A stretch of DNA of 64,000 nt, taken from contig NZ_JABEPP010000003.1 of the NCBI RefSeq assembly GCF_013044135.1, positions 310,001 through 374,000 of the forward strand, written 5' to 3'. Below the pieces are notes generated by a model. The model was not told the origin of the DNA. It made no database searches and saw only the letters and a list, made by a program, of their open reading frames with translations. Shown in pieces: positions 1 through 7,933 of the stretch (position 1 is the stretch's first letter; every line of letters starts with the position of its first letter). Source of the DNA: Enterovirga aerilata (GTDB lineage Bacteria; Pseudomonadota; Alphaproteobacteria; Rhizobiales; Beijerinckiaceae). The translations under genes and the position numbers were made by a program.

Positions 1-861
1 CGCCCAGCAGGCCTGGAGGATCGATTCGATCTCGTGGTCGTTCAGCGCCGGGATCACGGGCGCGACGAGCACGCTCACCGGGATGCCGGCCTCGGCCAGC
101 GTCCTGATCGTGGCGAGACGCTTCTGGGGCGTCGCGGCGCGAGGCTCCATGCGGCGGGCGAGCTTCGGATCGAGCGTGGTGACCGAGATCGCGACCTTGG
201 CGAGCCCGCGCGCCGCCATCGGGGCCAGGATGTCGATGTCGCGCGCGACCAGGGCCGATTTCGTCACGATGCCGACCGGGTGGTCCGTTTCCGACAGCAC
301 TTCGAGGATCGAGCGGGTGATCCGGTACTGTTTTTCGATGGGCTGGTACGGATCGGTGTTCGTCCCGAGCGCCATCGTGTCGACCCTGTAGCCGGGCGCC
401 GCGAGCTCGCGGCGAAGGAGCTCCGCCGCGTTGGGCTTGGCGAAGAGCCTGGTCTCGAAATCGAGACCCGGCGAGAGACCCTGATAGGCGTGGCTCGGCC
501 GCGCGAAGCAGTAGACGCAACCGTGCTCGCACCCGCGATACGGATTGATCGAGCGGTCGAAGGAGATGTCGGGGGAGTCGTTTCGCGCGATGATCGTGCG
601 CGGCTTCTCGACCGTCACCTCCGTCCGGATGGACGTGGGCTCCTCGACGAGGTCCCAGCCGTCGAAGGCTGCCTCGCGCTGGATCGGCTCGTAGCGCCCG
701 TCCGGATTGGCGTTGGTACCGCGTCCGCGCCGGCGTTCCGCCTCGACGGTGGCGTAGGTCCGCAGCTCCGGCCGGCGGCGCTCGACATCGGGCGGTACCG
801 GGATCACGGGGCCCGACCGTGTCGCGTCGCGGTGGGCTCTTCTGAGACGGACCATGGCCAT
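1..861 (-). CDS. PA0069-family radical SAM protein (3' end outside window)
   Basis: Read on the minus strand, the protein carries the radical SAM cysteine cluster in the form CEHGCVYCF, followed by FARPSHAY, an order typical of the PA0069/Rv2578c group. These enzymes are expected to bind a 4Fe-4S cluster and cleave S-adenosylmethionine; the substrate of this group is not known to me. The later segments ALGTNTDPYQP and VLVAPVIPALND also fit the family. I chose the ATG at 861 because GGGAGGG lies about seven bases upstream; an in-frame ATG at 855 is the alternative. The gene runs off the left edge, so the C-terminus is missing. It is transcribed away from the window, and the next gene on the same strand lies 89 bp upstream. 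Confidence 0.9.
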   Translation of the reverse strand, partial: MAMVRLRRAHRDATRSGPVIPVPPDVERRRPELRTYATVEAERRRGRGTNANPDGRYEPIQREAAFDGWDLVEEPTSIRTEVTVEKPRTIIARNDSPDISFDRSINPYRGCEHGCVYCFARPSHAYQGLSPGLDFETRLFAKPNAAELLRRELAAPGYRVDTMALGTNTDPYQPIEKQYRITRSILEVLSETDHPVGIVTKSALVARDIDILAPMAARGLAKVAISVTTLDPKLARRMEPRAATPQKRLATIRTLAEAGIPVSVLVAPVIPALNDHEIESILQACWA

Positions 862-950
862 CGAGGCCCTCCCGAATCGTGACGATGCTCCAGTCCAGAT
901 AAGAACAAAGCAAGAACAAATCAAGGATGCGAGGAAGATCCTCCTTCGGC

Positions 951-1568
951 TCAGGTGGGAAGCCGCACCTCCGCCTGGTAGCCGGCGCGCAAAGCGGCGA
1001 CGGTCGGAGCCGGCGTCAGCACCTCGACAGCCGTCCGGGTGCCGGCCATGCGGGGAGGGCCGTAGCCCTCGCCCAGATAGGGGTGGAGGCGGCCGTCCGA
1101 CAGCAGTGCAGCCTCACCCGGGCCGGTCCGGACGAACACGCCGTCCGGAAGCTCGCCGAGCGCGGCCGCGAAGGTCGCCGGATCGCGGGTCCGGAGGTCG
1201 GTCCGGGCGGAATGGAGCACAGCATCCATGGCGGCGGCCGAGGGCGGCTTTCCACCCTGGGCACGTGCCCAGGCGGAGCGGTACGCCTCGAAGGCGCCGC
1301 GCCGGCATTCGGCGCAGGGCCGGTGCCCGGCCGCGAGTGCCACCGCCTCGTCGAAGAAGAAGAGTTCGGTGTAGCGGCGCGGCGCCATGACCGGGCGGTG
1401 CCGGCCTCTGAACTCCAGCCGGCAGATGATCCAGTGCGGGTGCCGCCAGCGGGCCCGTCCGAGCCGGCCCTCCTCGTCGTGCAGGATGCCGCGGTTGCCC
1501 ATCCAGGCGCCGCGGAAGGGAAGCGCGACGATCTCGCTGGTGGGAAGGACGCGGTTCTGCCGGGTCAC
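951..1568 (-). CDS. Conserved hypothetical protein with an Ada-like Cys motif
   Basis: A 205-residue protein that I recognise only as a conserved alphaproteobacterial family of unknown function. The clearest motif is GHRPCAECRR at about residues 81-90, a CxxC pair in a basic setting that resembles the zinc-binding Ada N-terminal fold. The N-terminal stretch is rich in Trp and Arg (MGNRGILHD, WIICRLEFRGR). No signal peptide or membrane segment is seen. It lies 3 bp downstream of moaB on the same strand, so the two are probably co-transcribed, though that says little about its role. A link to DNA or nucleotide repair is only a guess from the Ada resemblance. Confidence 0.72.
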   Translation of the reverse strand: MTRQNRVLPTSEIVALPFRGAWMGNRGILHDEEGRLGRARWRHPHWIICRLEFRGRHRPVMAPRRYTELFFFDEAVALAAGHRPCAECRRGAFEAYRSAWARAQGGKPPSAAAMDAVLHSARTDLRTRDPATFAAALGELPDGVFVRTGPGEAALLSDGRLHPYLGEGYGPPRMAGTRTAVEVLTPAPTVAALRAGYQAEVRLPT

Positions 1569-1571
1569 CTC

Positions 1572-2120
1572 TCAGCTCTTCTTGCGCCGCAGGTGCTCGT
1601 CCAGCCGCGGCATGATCTCGACGAAGTTGCAGGGCCTGTGCCGGTAGTCGAGCTGCGAGGCGAGGATCCCGTCCCAGGCGTCCCGGCACGCCCCAGGGGA
1701 CCCGGGCAGGCAGAAGATATAGGTCGCGCCCGCGACGCCGGCCGTCGCCCGCGACTGGATCGTCGAGACACCGATCTTGGCGAAAGAGATCTGGTGGAAG
1801 ACCACCGAGAAGCCCTCCATGCGCTTCTCGAACAGCGGCTCGAGCGCCTCGGGCGTGAGGTCCCGGCCGGTGAAGCCCGTGCCGCCGGTCGTGATCACGA
1901 CATCCACGCCGGAATCCGCGATCCAGCTTCGCACCTTCGCGCGGATTACCTCGACGTCGTCGGGCACGAGCGCGCGATCGGCGAGCCGGTGGCCGGCATC
2001 CGTCAAGCGCTGGACCAGAGTGTCGCCCGAGCGATCGTCCGCGAATGTGCGCGTGTCCGAGATGGTCAGGACCGCGATCGAGAGCGGAATGAAGGCCCGC
2101 GGCTCCTTCGCCTGGCTCAC
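1572..2120 (-). CDS. moaB: Molybdenum cofactor biosynthesis protein MoaB
   Basis: 182 residues, normal for MoaB/MogA-type molybdopterin adenylyltransferases, cytosolic proteins that handle molybdopterin before molybdate insertion. The family signatures are present: LTISDTR near residue 20, TTGGTGFTGRDLTPEA in the central pterin-binding loop, and LPGSPGA in the C-terminal part. The ATG at 2120 overlaps the stop codon of the upstream metallopeptidase gene, an ATGA-type junction suggesting translational coupling. The small Cys-motif gene follows 3 bp downstream. No other moa or moe genes are in the window. MogA is the alternative name, but the short single-domain form and its start favour MoaB. 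Confidence 0.93.
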   Translation of the reverse strand: MSQAKEPRAFIPLSIAVLTISDTRTFADDRSGDTLVQRLTDAGHRLADRALVPDDVEVIRAKVRSWIADSGVDVVITTGGTGFTGRDLTPEALEPLFEKRMEGFSVVFHQISFAKIGVSTIQSRATAGVAGATYIFCLPGSPGACRDAWDGILASQLDYRHRPCNFVEIMPRLDEHLRRKKS

Positions 2121-3019
2121 AGCCGGCTTGCCCTGAACGTGTCGCAGCTCTGTACTTGGCCGCTCTTGAACCCGGTGAGCAGCCAGCGGACGCGCTGCGC
2201 CGAGGAGCCGTGCGTGAAGCTATCGGGCATCACCTCGCCGCCGCGCCGTCCCTGCAGGCGGTCGTCGCCGATGGCCTGGGCGGCGTTGACGGCCTCGCGC
2301 ATGTCGTTCTCGTCGATCGCGTTCCATTTCGCGTTCGAGTTCTTGGCCCAGACACCTGCGAGACAGTCGGCCATCAACTCGACCCGGACTGAAAGCTGGT
2401 TCGATTCGCGCTCGCCGACCTCGCGCTGGCGCGCCTGCACCTTGGGCAGAATGCCGAGGATGTTCTGGATGTGGTGCCCCACCTCGTGCGCGATCACGTA
2501 GGCATAGGCGAAGTCGCCGCCGGCATTGAACCGGCGCTGCATTTCCTGGAAGAACGAGGTGTCCAGATAGACCTTGCGGTCGAGCGGGCAGTAGAACGGG
2601 CCCATCGCCGACTGTGCCGCGCCGCAACCGGAGCGGGTGCCCCGCGTGTAGAGGACCAGCGGCGTCGGCGTATAGGGCCGGTTGACCTGCGCCGGCAGGA
2701 CCTCCTTCCAGACATCCTCCGTGTTGCCGAGGATAGCGGCCGCGAAGCGCCCGACCTCGTCGCTCGGCGCGCCGGTCCGGCTCGGGGAGGGCGGCGCCTG
2801 CCGCTCGTAGCCGGACCCGCCGCCGCGGGTCACCATCTCGGCCCCGCCGATCAGGATGCGCGGATCGATGCCGAGCGCCCAGCCGACCAGGCCGAGCACG
2901 ATCACGGTGCCGATCCCGAGCCCGCCGCCCCCGCCCATCGGGATGCCGAAGCCGCCCCCTCCACCCTGGCCGCGGCGGTCCTCGACATACTCGGAGGTGC
3001 GAAAGTCTTCCCAGCGCAT
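2117..3019 (-). CDS. Neutral zinc metallopeptidase (YpfJ/KPN_02809 family)
   Basis: A 300-residue membrane-anchored protein of the YpfJ family. A glycine-rich N-terminus (about residues 15-35) precedes one hydrophobic segment at about 36-55. The zinc protease motif HEVGHH is at residues 178-183, with glutamate as presumed catalytic base, and a second acidic site lies in ELMADCLAGVW. The protein is rich in basic and polar residues between membrane segment and catalytic domain. The physiological substrate is unknown for the family. It is the first gene of an apparent three-gene run with moaB and the Cys-motif gene. Length and motif order match the family, so the call is firm although the function is generic. 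Confidence 0.9.
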   Translation of the reverse strand: MRWEDFRTSEYVEDRRGQGGGGGFGIPMGGGGGLGIGTVIVLGLVGWALGIDPRILIGGAEMVTRGGGSGYERQAPPSPSRTGAPSDEVGRFAAAILGNTEDVWKEVLPAQVNRPYTPTPLVLYTRGTRSGCGAAQSAMGPFYCPLDRKVYLDTSFFQEMQRRFNAGGDFAYAYVIAHEVGHHIQNILGILPKVQARQREVGERESNQLSVRVELMADCLAGVWAKNSNAKWNAIDENDMREAVNAAQAIGDDRLQGRRGGEVMPDSFTHGSSAQRVRWLLTGFKSGQVQSCDTFRASRL

Positions 3020-3071
3020 CGCGCGTTCCTGAACCCTGGCCGCACCGATAAAGACCAGCGCGAATGCGCTA

Positions 3072-3956
3072 TCAAGTCGAGCTTGGCCGGGGCGGTTCCT
3101 CGTCCAGGGCGCGGCGGAGCAGGCGCAGGTCGCGCCAGGCGAGCCGCTTGTCGATCGGCTGGCGTAGAAGATAGGCCGGATGCAGCATGGGGAGGGCCCG
3201 CGCCGGACGGACGAGGCCGGGATACTCCACCCAGCGCCCGCGCGTCCGCTTGATCCCCTCCTTCAGCCCGAGAAGGGTCTGGGTGGCGGGCGCCCCGAGC
3301 GTCACGAGGAAGCGCGGCGCGCAGAGCTCGATCTGCCGCAGGGTGAAAGGCAGGCAGATCGCGACCTCCTGCGGCGTCGGCGTGCGGTTGCCCGGCGGCC
3401 GCCAGGGCACGACGTTGGCGATATAGACCCGGCTCCTGTCGAGGCCGATGGAGGCGAGCATGCGGTCGAGGAGCTGGCCCGCCCGCCCCACGAAGGGCCT
3501 GCCGGCCCGATCCTCCTCGGCGCCGGGCGCCTCGCCGACCAGCATGATGTCGGCCTCGGGATTGCCGTCCGCGAAGGCGAGCTGCTTGGCGGTCCGCTTA
3601 AGCGCGCAGCCGTCGAAGGCGGCGACCATGGCCTCGAGCTCGGCGAGCGAGCCGGCTTCGCGTGCCCGCAGCCGCGCGTTCTCCGCCACCTCGTCTGGCG
3701 GCGCGGTCGCGGCGAGGGGGAGGGCACGGGTCGCCGGCTGGGAACCTTCGTCTCTTGCGCGGAGCGGTTCCGCGCGGACCCGCTGGTTAAGAGTCAGCTG
3801 CTCAAGCGACCTAGCTGAGTCGAGCGACTGCGCCGTCTGCGTCGATTCAGCAAAGCGGTCGTGCGGCGCCTCGTCCAGCGCCAGGTCGATCCCGGTCGCG
3901 ACGTAGAAGTCGAACAGCGCAACGAGCTGCGCGTGGTCGGGCGGGACCTCCGTCAT
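3072..3956 (-). CDS. Uracil-DNA glycosylase, family 4 type
   Basis: 294 residues; removes uracil from DNA to start base-excision repair. The catalytic core spans about residues 110-290. The active-site motif [10 protein letters not shown] opens the domain, [15 protein letters not shown] follows, [13 protein letters not shown] marks the central loop, and LHPAYLLR is the C-terminal His motif. Cysteines in GCALK and in ICLPF/IELC are positioned to hold the 4Fe-4S cluster of this family. The first 100 or so residues are low-complexity and charged, a common feature of alphaproteobacterial homologues. The gene stands alone, with 52 bp to the metallopeptidase start and a gene-free 169-bp stretch upstream. 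Confidence 0.9.
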   Translation of the reverse strand: MTEVPPDHAQLVALFDFYVATGIDLALDEAPHDRFAESTQTAQSLDSARSLEQLTLNQRVRAEPLRARDEGSQPATRALPLAATAPPDEVAENARLRAREAGSLAELEAMVAAFDGCALKRTAKQLAFADGNPEADIMLVGEAPGAEEDRAGRPFVGRAGQLLDRMLASIGLDRSRVYIANVVPWRPPGNRTPTPQEVAICLPFTLRQIELCAPRFLVTLGAPATQTLLGLKEGIKRTRGRWVEYPGLVRPARALPMLHPAYLLRQPIDKRLAWRDLRLLRRALDEEPPRPSST

Positions 3957-4125
3957 TGACCCATCCTAGCGGGCCGGACGGAGCGGACCAAGGCTGCGGA
4001 CCATCCATGCGCGCCATCTGACCGACCCCGGACCTGGAAGAACGGCCCGTGCCCGACCGGCAGGCAGGGCCAGAACCTCTCCCGGAGCGGAGAGGGCCTG
4101 CTCACCGGCCCGACTCGACAGGGGG

Positions 4126-5019
4126 TCAGCCTTCCGAGCGCGCCAGGATGACCGCAAGCCCGGCCAGCAGCGTGTCCTCCTGACCGCGCGTCTCGGCCGC
4201 GATGCCCTCGGCCGCGAGCGCCTCGCGGTAGAGCTCGGCGCGGGGCGGGTCGGCCACGATCGCGACCCGGTCCGGTCGGCCGAAGAGACGGAAGGCGCCG
4301 GCGATCTCCTCGCCCGTGAGGAGGCCGGACAGGTAAGGGCCGAGCCGCTCGGGGCCGAGCCGGCCGGTGAGCGTCGCGGCGCGTGCGGCGAAGAGCTCGT
4401 GCAGGAGACCGCCTCCGCCTCCGCCGCGGAGCGATGAGGCGGCGAGGCCTTCGGCAAACCCCGCCGGGTCGGCAGGCTCGGTCGCCGGGCGACCGACCAT
4501 CGAATGCTCGCGCAACAGCGCATAGAGCTCACCGGTCAGGAAGGTCGCGAAGGAGACGACCTCGCCATTCCGCATCAGCGCCCATTTGCAATGCGTGCCC
4601 GGCAGGCAGACGAGCCCGTCCGGGACCTCCGCTCCGACAAGATGGGTCTCCTCGCCGCGCATGACGTCAGCCTGTCCGTTCCGCAGGCAGAGCAGCCCCG
4701 GCACGATGGCCGCCTCCCGGCCGGCCCCGAGGTCGATACGGGTGAGCGCCGCCGCGATCCGGTCCGGTCCGGCCGGGCACTCGGCATAGGGCGCGGGCGC
4801 CCAGCCTTCGCGGCTCCCGGCCATGCCGACGAGCACGACCGGCAGGTCGGGCTCGGCCGCGAGCCAGGCGCCGCAGTGGCGGGCGAAGATCGCTTCATGC
4901 TGGCCCGGCTTCAGCCGTGACACGCCCTCATCGGATTCGGAGCGGGCGAGGACGCGCCCGTTCTCCACCAGGAGCGCCCGAATGCGGCTCGTGCCCCAGT
5001 CCACCGCGACGAAGCGCAT
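4126..5019 (-). CDS. dgoK: 2-dehydro-3-deoxygalactonokinase
   Basis: 297 residues, the usual length for DgoK, which phosphorylates 2-keto-3-deoxygalactonate in the De Ley-Doudoroff route. The N-terminus VAVDWGTSRIRALL is the ASKHA-type phosphate-binding loop, VGMAGSREGW follows, and MRGEETHLVG and LPGTHCKW are family hallmarks in the middle. It is the last gene of a minus-strand run after MBL-fold, URC4 and uracil phosphoribosyltransferase, starting 12 bp after the latter stops. A KDPG/KDPGal-type aldolase gene that could supply the next step lies far away at 54983-55630. The location beside pyrimidine genes is odd for a sugar-acid kinase. Confidence 0.9.
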   Translation of the reverse strand: MRFVAVDWGTSRIRALLVENGRVLARSESDEGVSRLKPGQHEAIFARHCGAWLAAEPDLPVVLVGMAGSREGWAPAPYAECPAGPDRIAAALTRIDLGAGREAAIVPGLLCLRNGQADVMRGEETHLVGAEVPDGLVCLPGTHCKWALMRNGEVVSFATFLTGELYALLREHSMVGRPATEPADPAGFAEGLAASSLRGGGGGGLLHELFAARAATLTGRLGPERLGPYLSGLLTGEEIAGAFRLFGRPDRVAIVADPPRAELYREALAAEGIAAETRGQEDTLLAGLAVILARSEG

Positions 5020-5031
5020 GCGGGACGGCTT

Positions 5032-5661
5032 CTATCGGGTGCCGAACATGCGGTCGCCGGCATCGCCGAGGCCCGGCACGATATAGCCGTGCTCGTTCAG
5101 CCTTTCGTCGATAGCGGCCGTCCAGATCGAGACGTCGGGGTGCATGGCCTGGAAATTCGCGATGCCCTCGGGAGCCGCGAGGAGGCACACGATGCGAAGG
5201 TCCTTGGCGCCGCGCTCCTTCAGGCGGTCGACGGCCGCGATGGCGGAATTGGCGGTGGCGAGCATCGGGTCGAGCACCAGGACCTGCCGGTCGGCGAGAT
5301 CGGAAGGAGCCTTGAAATAGTACTCGACCGCCGCGAGCGTCTCGGGGTCGCGGTAGAGCCCGACATGCGCGACGCGGGCGGACGGCACGAGATCGAGCAT
5401 GCCGTCGAGGAATCCGACGCCGGCGCGCAGGATCGGCGCGAGGACGAGCTTCTTGCCGGCGAGCTGCGGCGCCATCATCCGGGTGAGCGGCGTCTCGATC
5501 TCCACCGTCTCGAGCGGCAGGTCGCGCGTGACCTCGTAGAGGAGGAGCATGCCGATCTCGTTCAGGAGCTGCCGGAAGCCCTTCGTCGAGCGCGACTTGT
5601 CCCGCATCAGCGTCAGCTTGTGCTGAACCAGCGGATGGTCGACGACGGTCACGCCCTGCAT
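5032..5661 (-). CDS. upp: Uracil phosphoribosyltransferase
   Basis: Converts uracil and PRPP to UMP. Starting at the ATG at 5661 gives 209 residues beginning [11 protein letters not shown], which matches normal Upp starts; the longer reading from 5715 adds 18 basic residues unlike the family. [16 protein letters not shown], the PRPP loop [11 protein letters not shown] and the C-terminal uracil-binding [10 protein letters not shown] are all present. It follows the URC4 gene by 66 bp and precedes dgoK by 12 bp. Pairing of a uracil phosphoribosyltransferase with URC4 is the arrangement known from the fungal and bacterial URC uracil-degradation pathway, where it acts as URC6, so it may be catabolic rather than only salvage. 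Confidence 0.94.
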   Translation of the reverse strand: MQGVTVVDHPLVQHKLTLMRDKSRSTKGFRQLLNEIGMLLLYEVTRDLPLETVEIETPLTRMMAPQLAGKKLVLAPILRAGVGFLDGMLDLVPSARVAHVGLYRDPETLAAVEYYFKAPSDLADRQVLVLDPMLATANSAIAAVDRLKERGAKDLRIVCLLAAPEGIANFQAMHPDVSIWTAAIDERLNEHGYIVPGLGDAGDRMFGTR

Positions 5662-5727
5662 TCGGAGCCTCTTGCCAGAACGGCGCATCTGACCCGAGCG
5701 GCCGGGGCGCGGCAAGCGGACTCCGCC

Positions 5728-6978
5728 TCAGAACACGGTGCCGTCGCTGACCACCTGGATGGGCGGCTCGCCGCCGGGGCGCCTCTCCCGCGCGAGGCGC
5801 CGGCCGGTCGCCCAGGTGCCCCCCTCGAGCACCTTGGCGAGCGGGAACTGCTCGGCCGAGAGGCCGAGCTTGCCGCGGACCTCTTCGGCCAGGCGGTCGA
5901 GAAGGGCGACGGTGAGCGCGCGCCACTCGACCACGAGCTGCGAGCCGACCGGATGCGGCCGGCCCGCATCCTCCGCCCTGCGGAACGCGAGCACGCCCGT
6001 GTCGATGAGAAGTCCGCCGTTCCGATATTCGGGAAGCCCCGTCAGGCCGTCGAGCTCGACGACGGCGATGCCCGCCTCCTCCAGCGGTTCGATGAGGGAA
6101 TAGGCGAGCCATTGCGAGAGCTTGTGGAAGGGGACGAGACCGTCCGTCGCGCCGCCGGTCCGGAGCGCCGGGTGCCGCCAGGTGTCGCCGAGATCGATCC
6201 CGCCAAGCGCGATGCGGCCGGGCCAGACGGAGCCGAGATGCAGAAGGAGGGCCTCCAGGATCGCGGGTGCGGCGATGCGCTCCTCCGGCGCGCCTTCGAC
6301 GAGATGGTCGAACAGCCCGCCCGGGCGGGGCGCGTCGGCGACGCCGAAGACCTCCGGCCTGGCCGCGACGGCCTGGCCGAGCCGGTTGAGAAGGGAGGCG
6401 CGGCCCTCCAGGCCGACGAGCGGATTCTGCGCCGAGACCTGCATGCCGCGCGCAAGCTCGGTGACCGAGAGGCGCGCAAGGGCGTCGGCATCGGCCTGAT
6501 ACGGCAGGTCCGGCCGGGCCGAGAAGGTCCCGCCGATGAACATGTCGAAGCTCGCCACCGCAAGCCCCTCCGAGCGGGAATATGTCTCGCCCGTCCGGCC
6601 CTCCTCGTAGCGCCAAGCGGGGCCGGCACCGGCATCGAGGAGCACGCTCACGATGGCCAGATCGAACGCCGCGCGGGCGCGTTCCCGCCGGTCGGTCCAG
6701 CGGACCGCCTCGGCCAGCGTGCCCCACCGGTCGAGGCCACCCGCCGCGAAGTGGCGCCAGCGCGCATGGAACGGGATCTCGAGCGTCGGATATTCCGCCC
6801 GCGTGGTCGCGACCACCTCGTCGGCACAGGCGGAAAGCCGGCCGAGATCGACCGAGAAATGCTCCAGCTCGCCCGCGAGGCCAAGACGGAGCATGATGCC
6901 GGCGCGCTCGCGCACGGCTGCGGAGGAGAGGAGTCGGCGGGCCGCGGCCTCCTCGGACGAGACGTCTGGTTCGGGCAA
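5728..6978 (-). CDS. URC4/Urg3-family protein (DUF1688), uracil catabolism
   Basis: 416 residues of the DUF1688 family, called URC4 in Lachancea kluyveri, where it is required to use uracil as nitrogen source; its exact reaction is unsettled. Recognisable parts are the N-terminal AAARRLLSSAAVRERAG, the central HARWRHFAAGG, and DMFIGGTFSARP with VTELARGMQVSAQNPLVG. The C-terminal half has SQWLAYSLIEPLEEAG and VVEWRALTVALLD. No signal peptide or membrane span is seen. It lies 22 bp after the MBL-fold gene and 66 bp before upp. The usual third partner, a GTP-cyclohydrolase-II-like URC1 protein, is not in the window. Confidence 0.88.
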   Translation of the reverse strand: MPEPDVSSEEAAARRLLSSAAVRERAGIMLRLGLAGELEHFSVDLGRLSACADEVVATTRAEYPTLEIPFHARWRHFAAGGLDRWGTLAEAVRWTDRRERARAAFDLAIVSVLLDAGAGPAWRYEEGRTGETYSRSEGLAVASFDMFIGGTFSARPDLPYQADADALARLSVTELARGMQVSAQNPLVGLEGRASLLNRLGQAVAARPEVFGVADAPRPGGLFDHLVEGAPEERIAAPAILEALLLHLGSVWPGRIALGGIDLGDTWRHPALRTGGATDGLVPFHKLSQWLAYSLIEPLEEAGIAVVELDGLTGLPEYRNGGLLIDTGVLAFRRAEDAGRPHPVGSQLVVEWRALTVALLDRLAEEVRGKLGLSAEQFPLAKVLEGGTWATGRRLARERRPGGEPPIQVVSDGTVF

Positions 6979-7000
6979 GGCGGAATCCGGAAGGCGTCGG

Positions 7001-7849
7001 TCAGTAACCCTGCAGGACGACCACCCTGGGGGTCCCCGGGAGGGTCTCGCGCGACAGGGTCATGGAGGCGCTGTCGAGCCGGGCCGTGTCCCAGGACTTC
7101 GAACGGGCGCGGTCGAGGAAGCGGTTCAGCGTGCTCTGGCCGAAGAAGTGCATCGGAACGATCAGCTTTGGGCCCATGGCCGAAAGCACCTCCATCATGC
7201 CCTCGATATCGAGCGTGTACGACCCGTCAACGGGCACGAGGGCCACGTCGATCCGCCCGAGCTGCTTCAGGTGCTCCGGTGTCAGCGTGTGATGGAGGTG
7301 GCCGAGATGCGCGATGCAGAGATCGGCCGCCTCGAACACGAAGATCGAGTTCCCCTCCATGATGGTCGATTCCCCGCCCCATTGACGGATGTTCGTCACG
7401 ACATTGCGGATTCGGACGTCGCCGAAGCGCTGGTCATAGGCCGGGGCACGTCCGCCATCCGGGTTCCAGCCGCGCAGGATGGTCTTGATCCCGGGATCCG
7501 GGCGGGTCGAGTAATGGGTCGAATGCGCCCGGTTCATGGTCGCGATGTCGGGCGTCACGCTCGGCCGCACGTAATCGTTGTAGTCGGTGGCGATCTTCAC
7601 GCCCGCGGCGGTCTCGATGAGGAAGGTGGCGTGGCCGACATAGGTCAGGCCCACCTCGTTCTGCGCGAGCGCGGCCGGGATGATCGGCGATGCCCGCCGG
7701 GCGATCAGGCCGGGGCAGCCCTCCTCGGACGCGAGCGCCTTGCCGGGGGTGGCGAGCGAGGCGGCCCCGAGCGCCATCGCGAGGGCCAGGGACAAGCCGA
7801 ACGTCGCTGCCATGAGGCGTCTCCGCAATCCGTCCCGCGAGCCTTGCAT
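7001..7849 (-). CDS. Secreted MBL-fold metallo-hydrolase
   Basis: 282 residues. From the ATG at 7849 the N-terminus has a basic segment (GLRRRL) and a hydrophobic stretch ending in ALA at about residue 40, a good Sec signal peptide; a shorter start at 7813 would lose the basic part. The mature part reads GHATFLIE, DYNDYVRP, NRAHSTHYS, HLGHLHHTL and PMHFFGQ, giving the histidines and aspartates of the metallo-beta-lactamase fold, nearest to the UlaG/L-ascorbate-lactonase-like group. The substrate is unknown. It leads the minus-strand run MBL, URC4, upp, dgoK, and diverges from the antiporter gene at 7934 with 84 bp between them. Confidence 0.85.
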   Translation of the reverse strand: MQGSRDGLRRRLMAATFGLSLALAMALGAASLATPGKALASEEGCPGLIARRASPIIPAALAQNEVGLTYVGHATFLIETAAGVKIATDYNDYVRPSVTPDIATMNRAHSTHYSTRPDPGIKTILRGWNPDGGRAPAYDQRFGDVRIRNVVTNIRQWGGESTIMEGNSIFVFEAADLCIAHLGHLHHTLTPEHLKQLGRIDVALVPVDGSYTLDIEGMMEVLSAMGPKLIVPMHFFGQSTLNRFLDRARSKSWDTARLDSASMTLSRETLPGTPRVVVLQGY

Positions 7850-7933
7850 GGAGCGGGCCGGAGGCGCCAGCCTCGCGCGAGCTGCCCGGTGGGCGCCGTA
7901 GCCGGTAAGCCGCTTCCGCCAAGGATCGTCCGA

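Noticed and set aside
4076..4095. Terminator after dgoK
   Set aside because: CCTCTCC and GGAGAGG pair around a short loop, but no T run follows on the minus strand.
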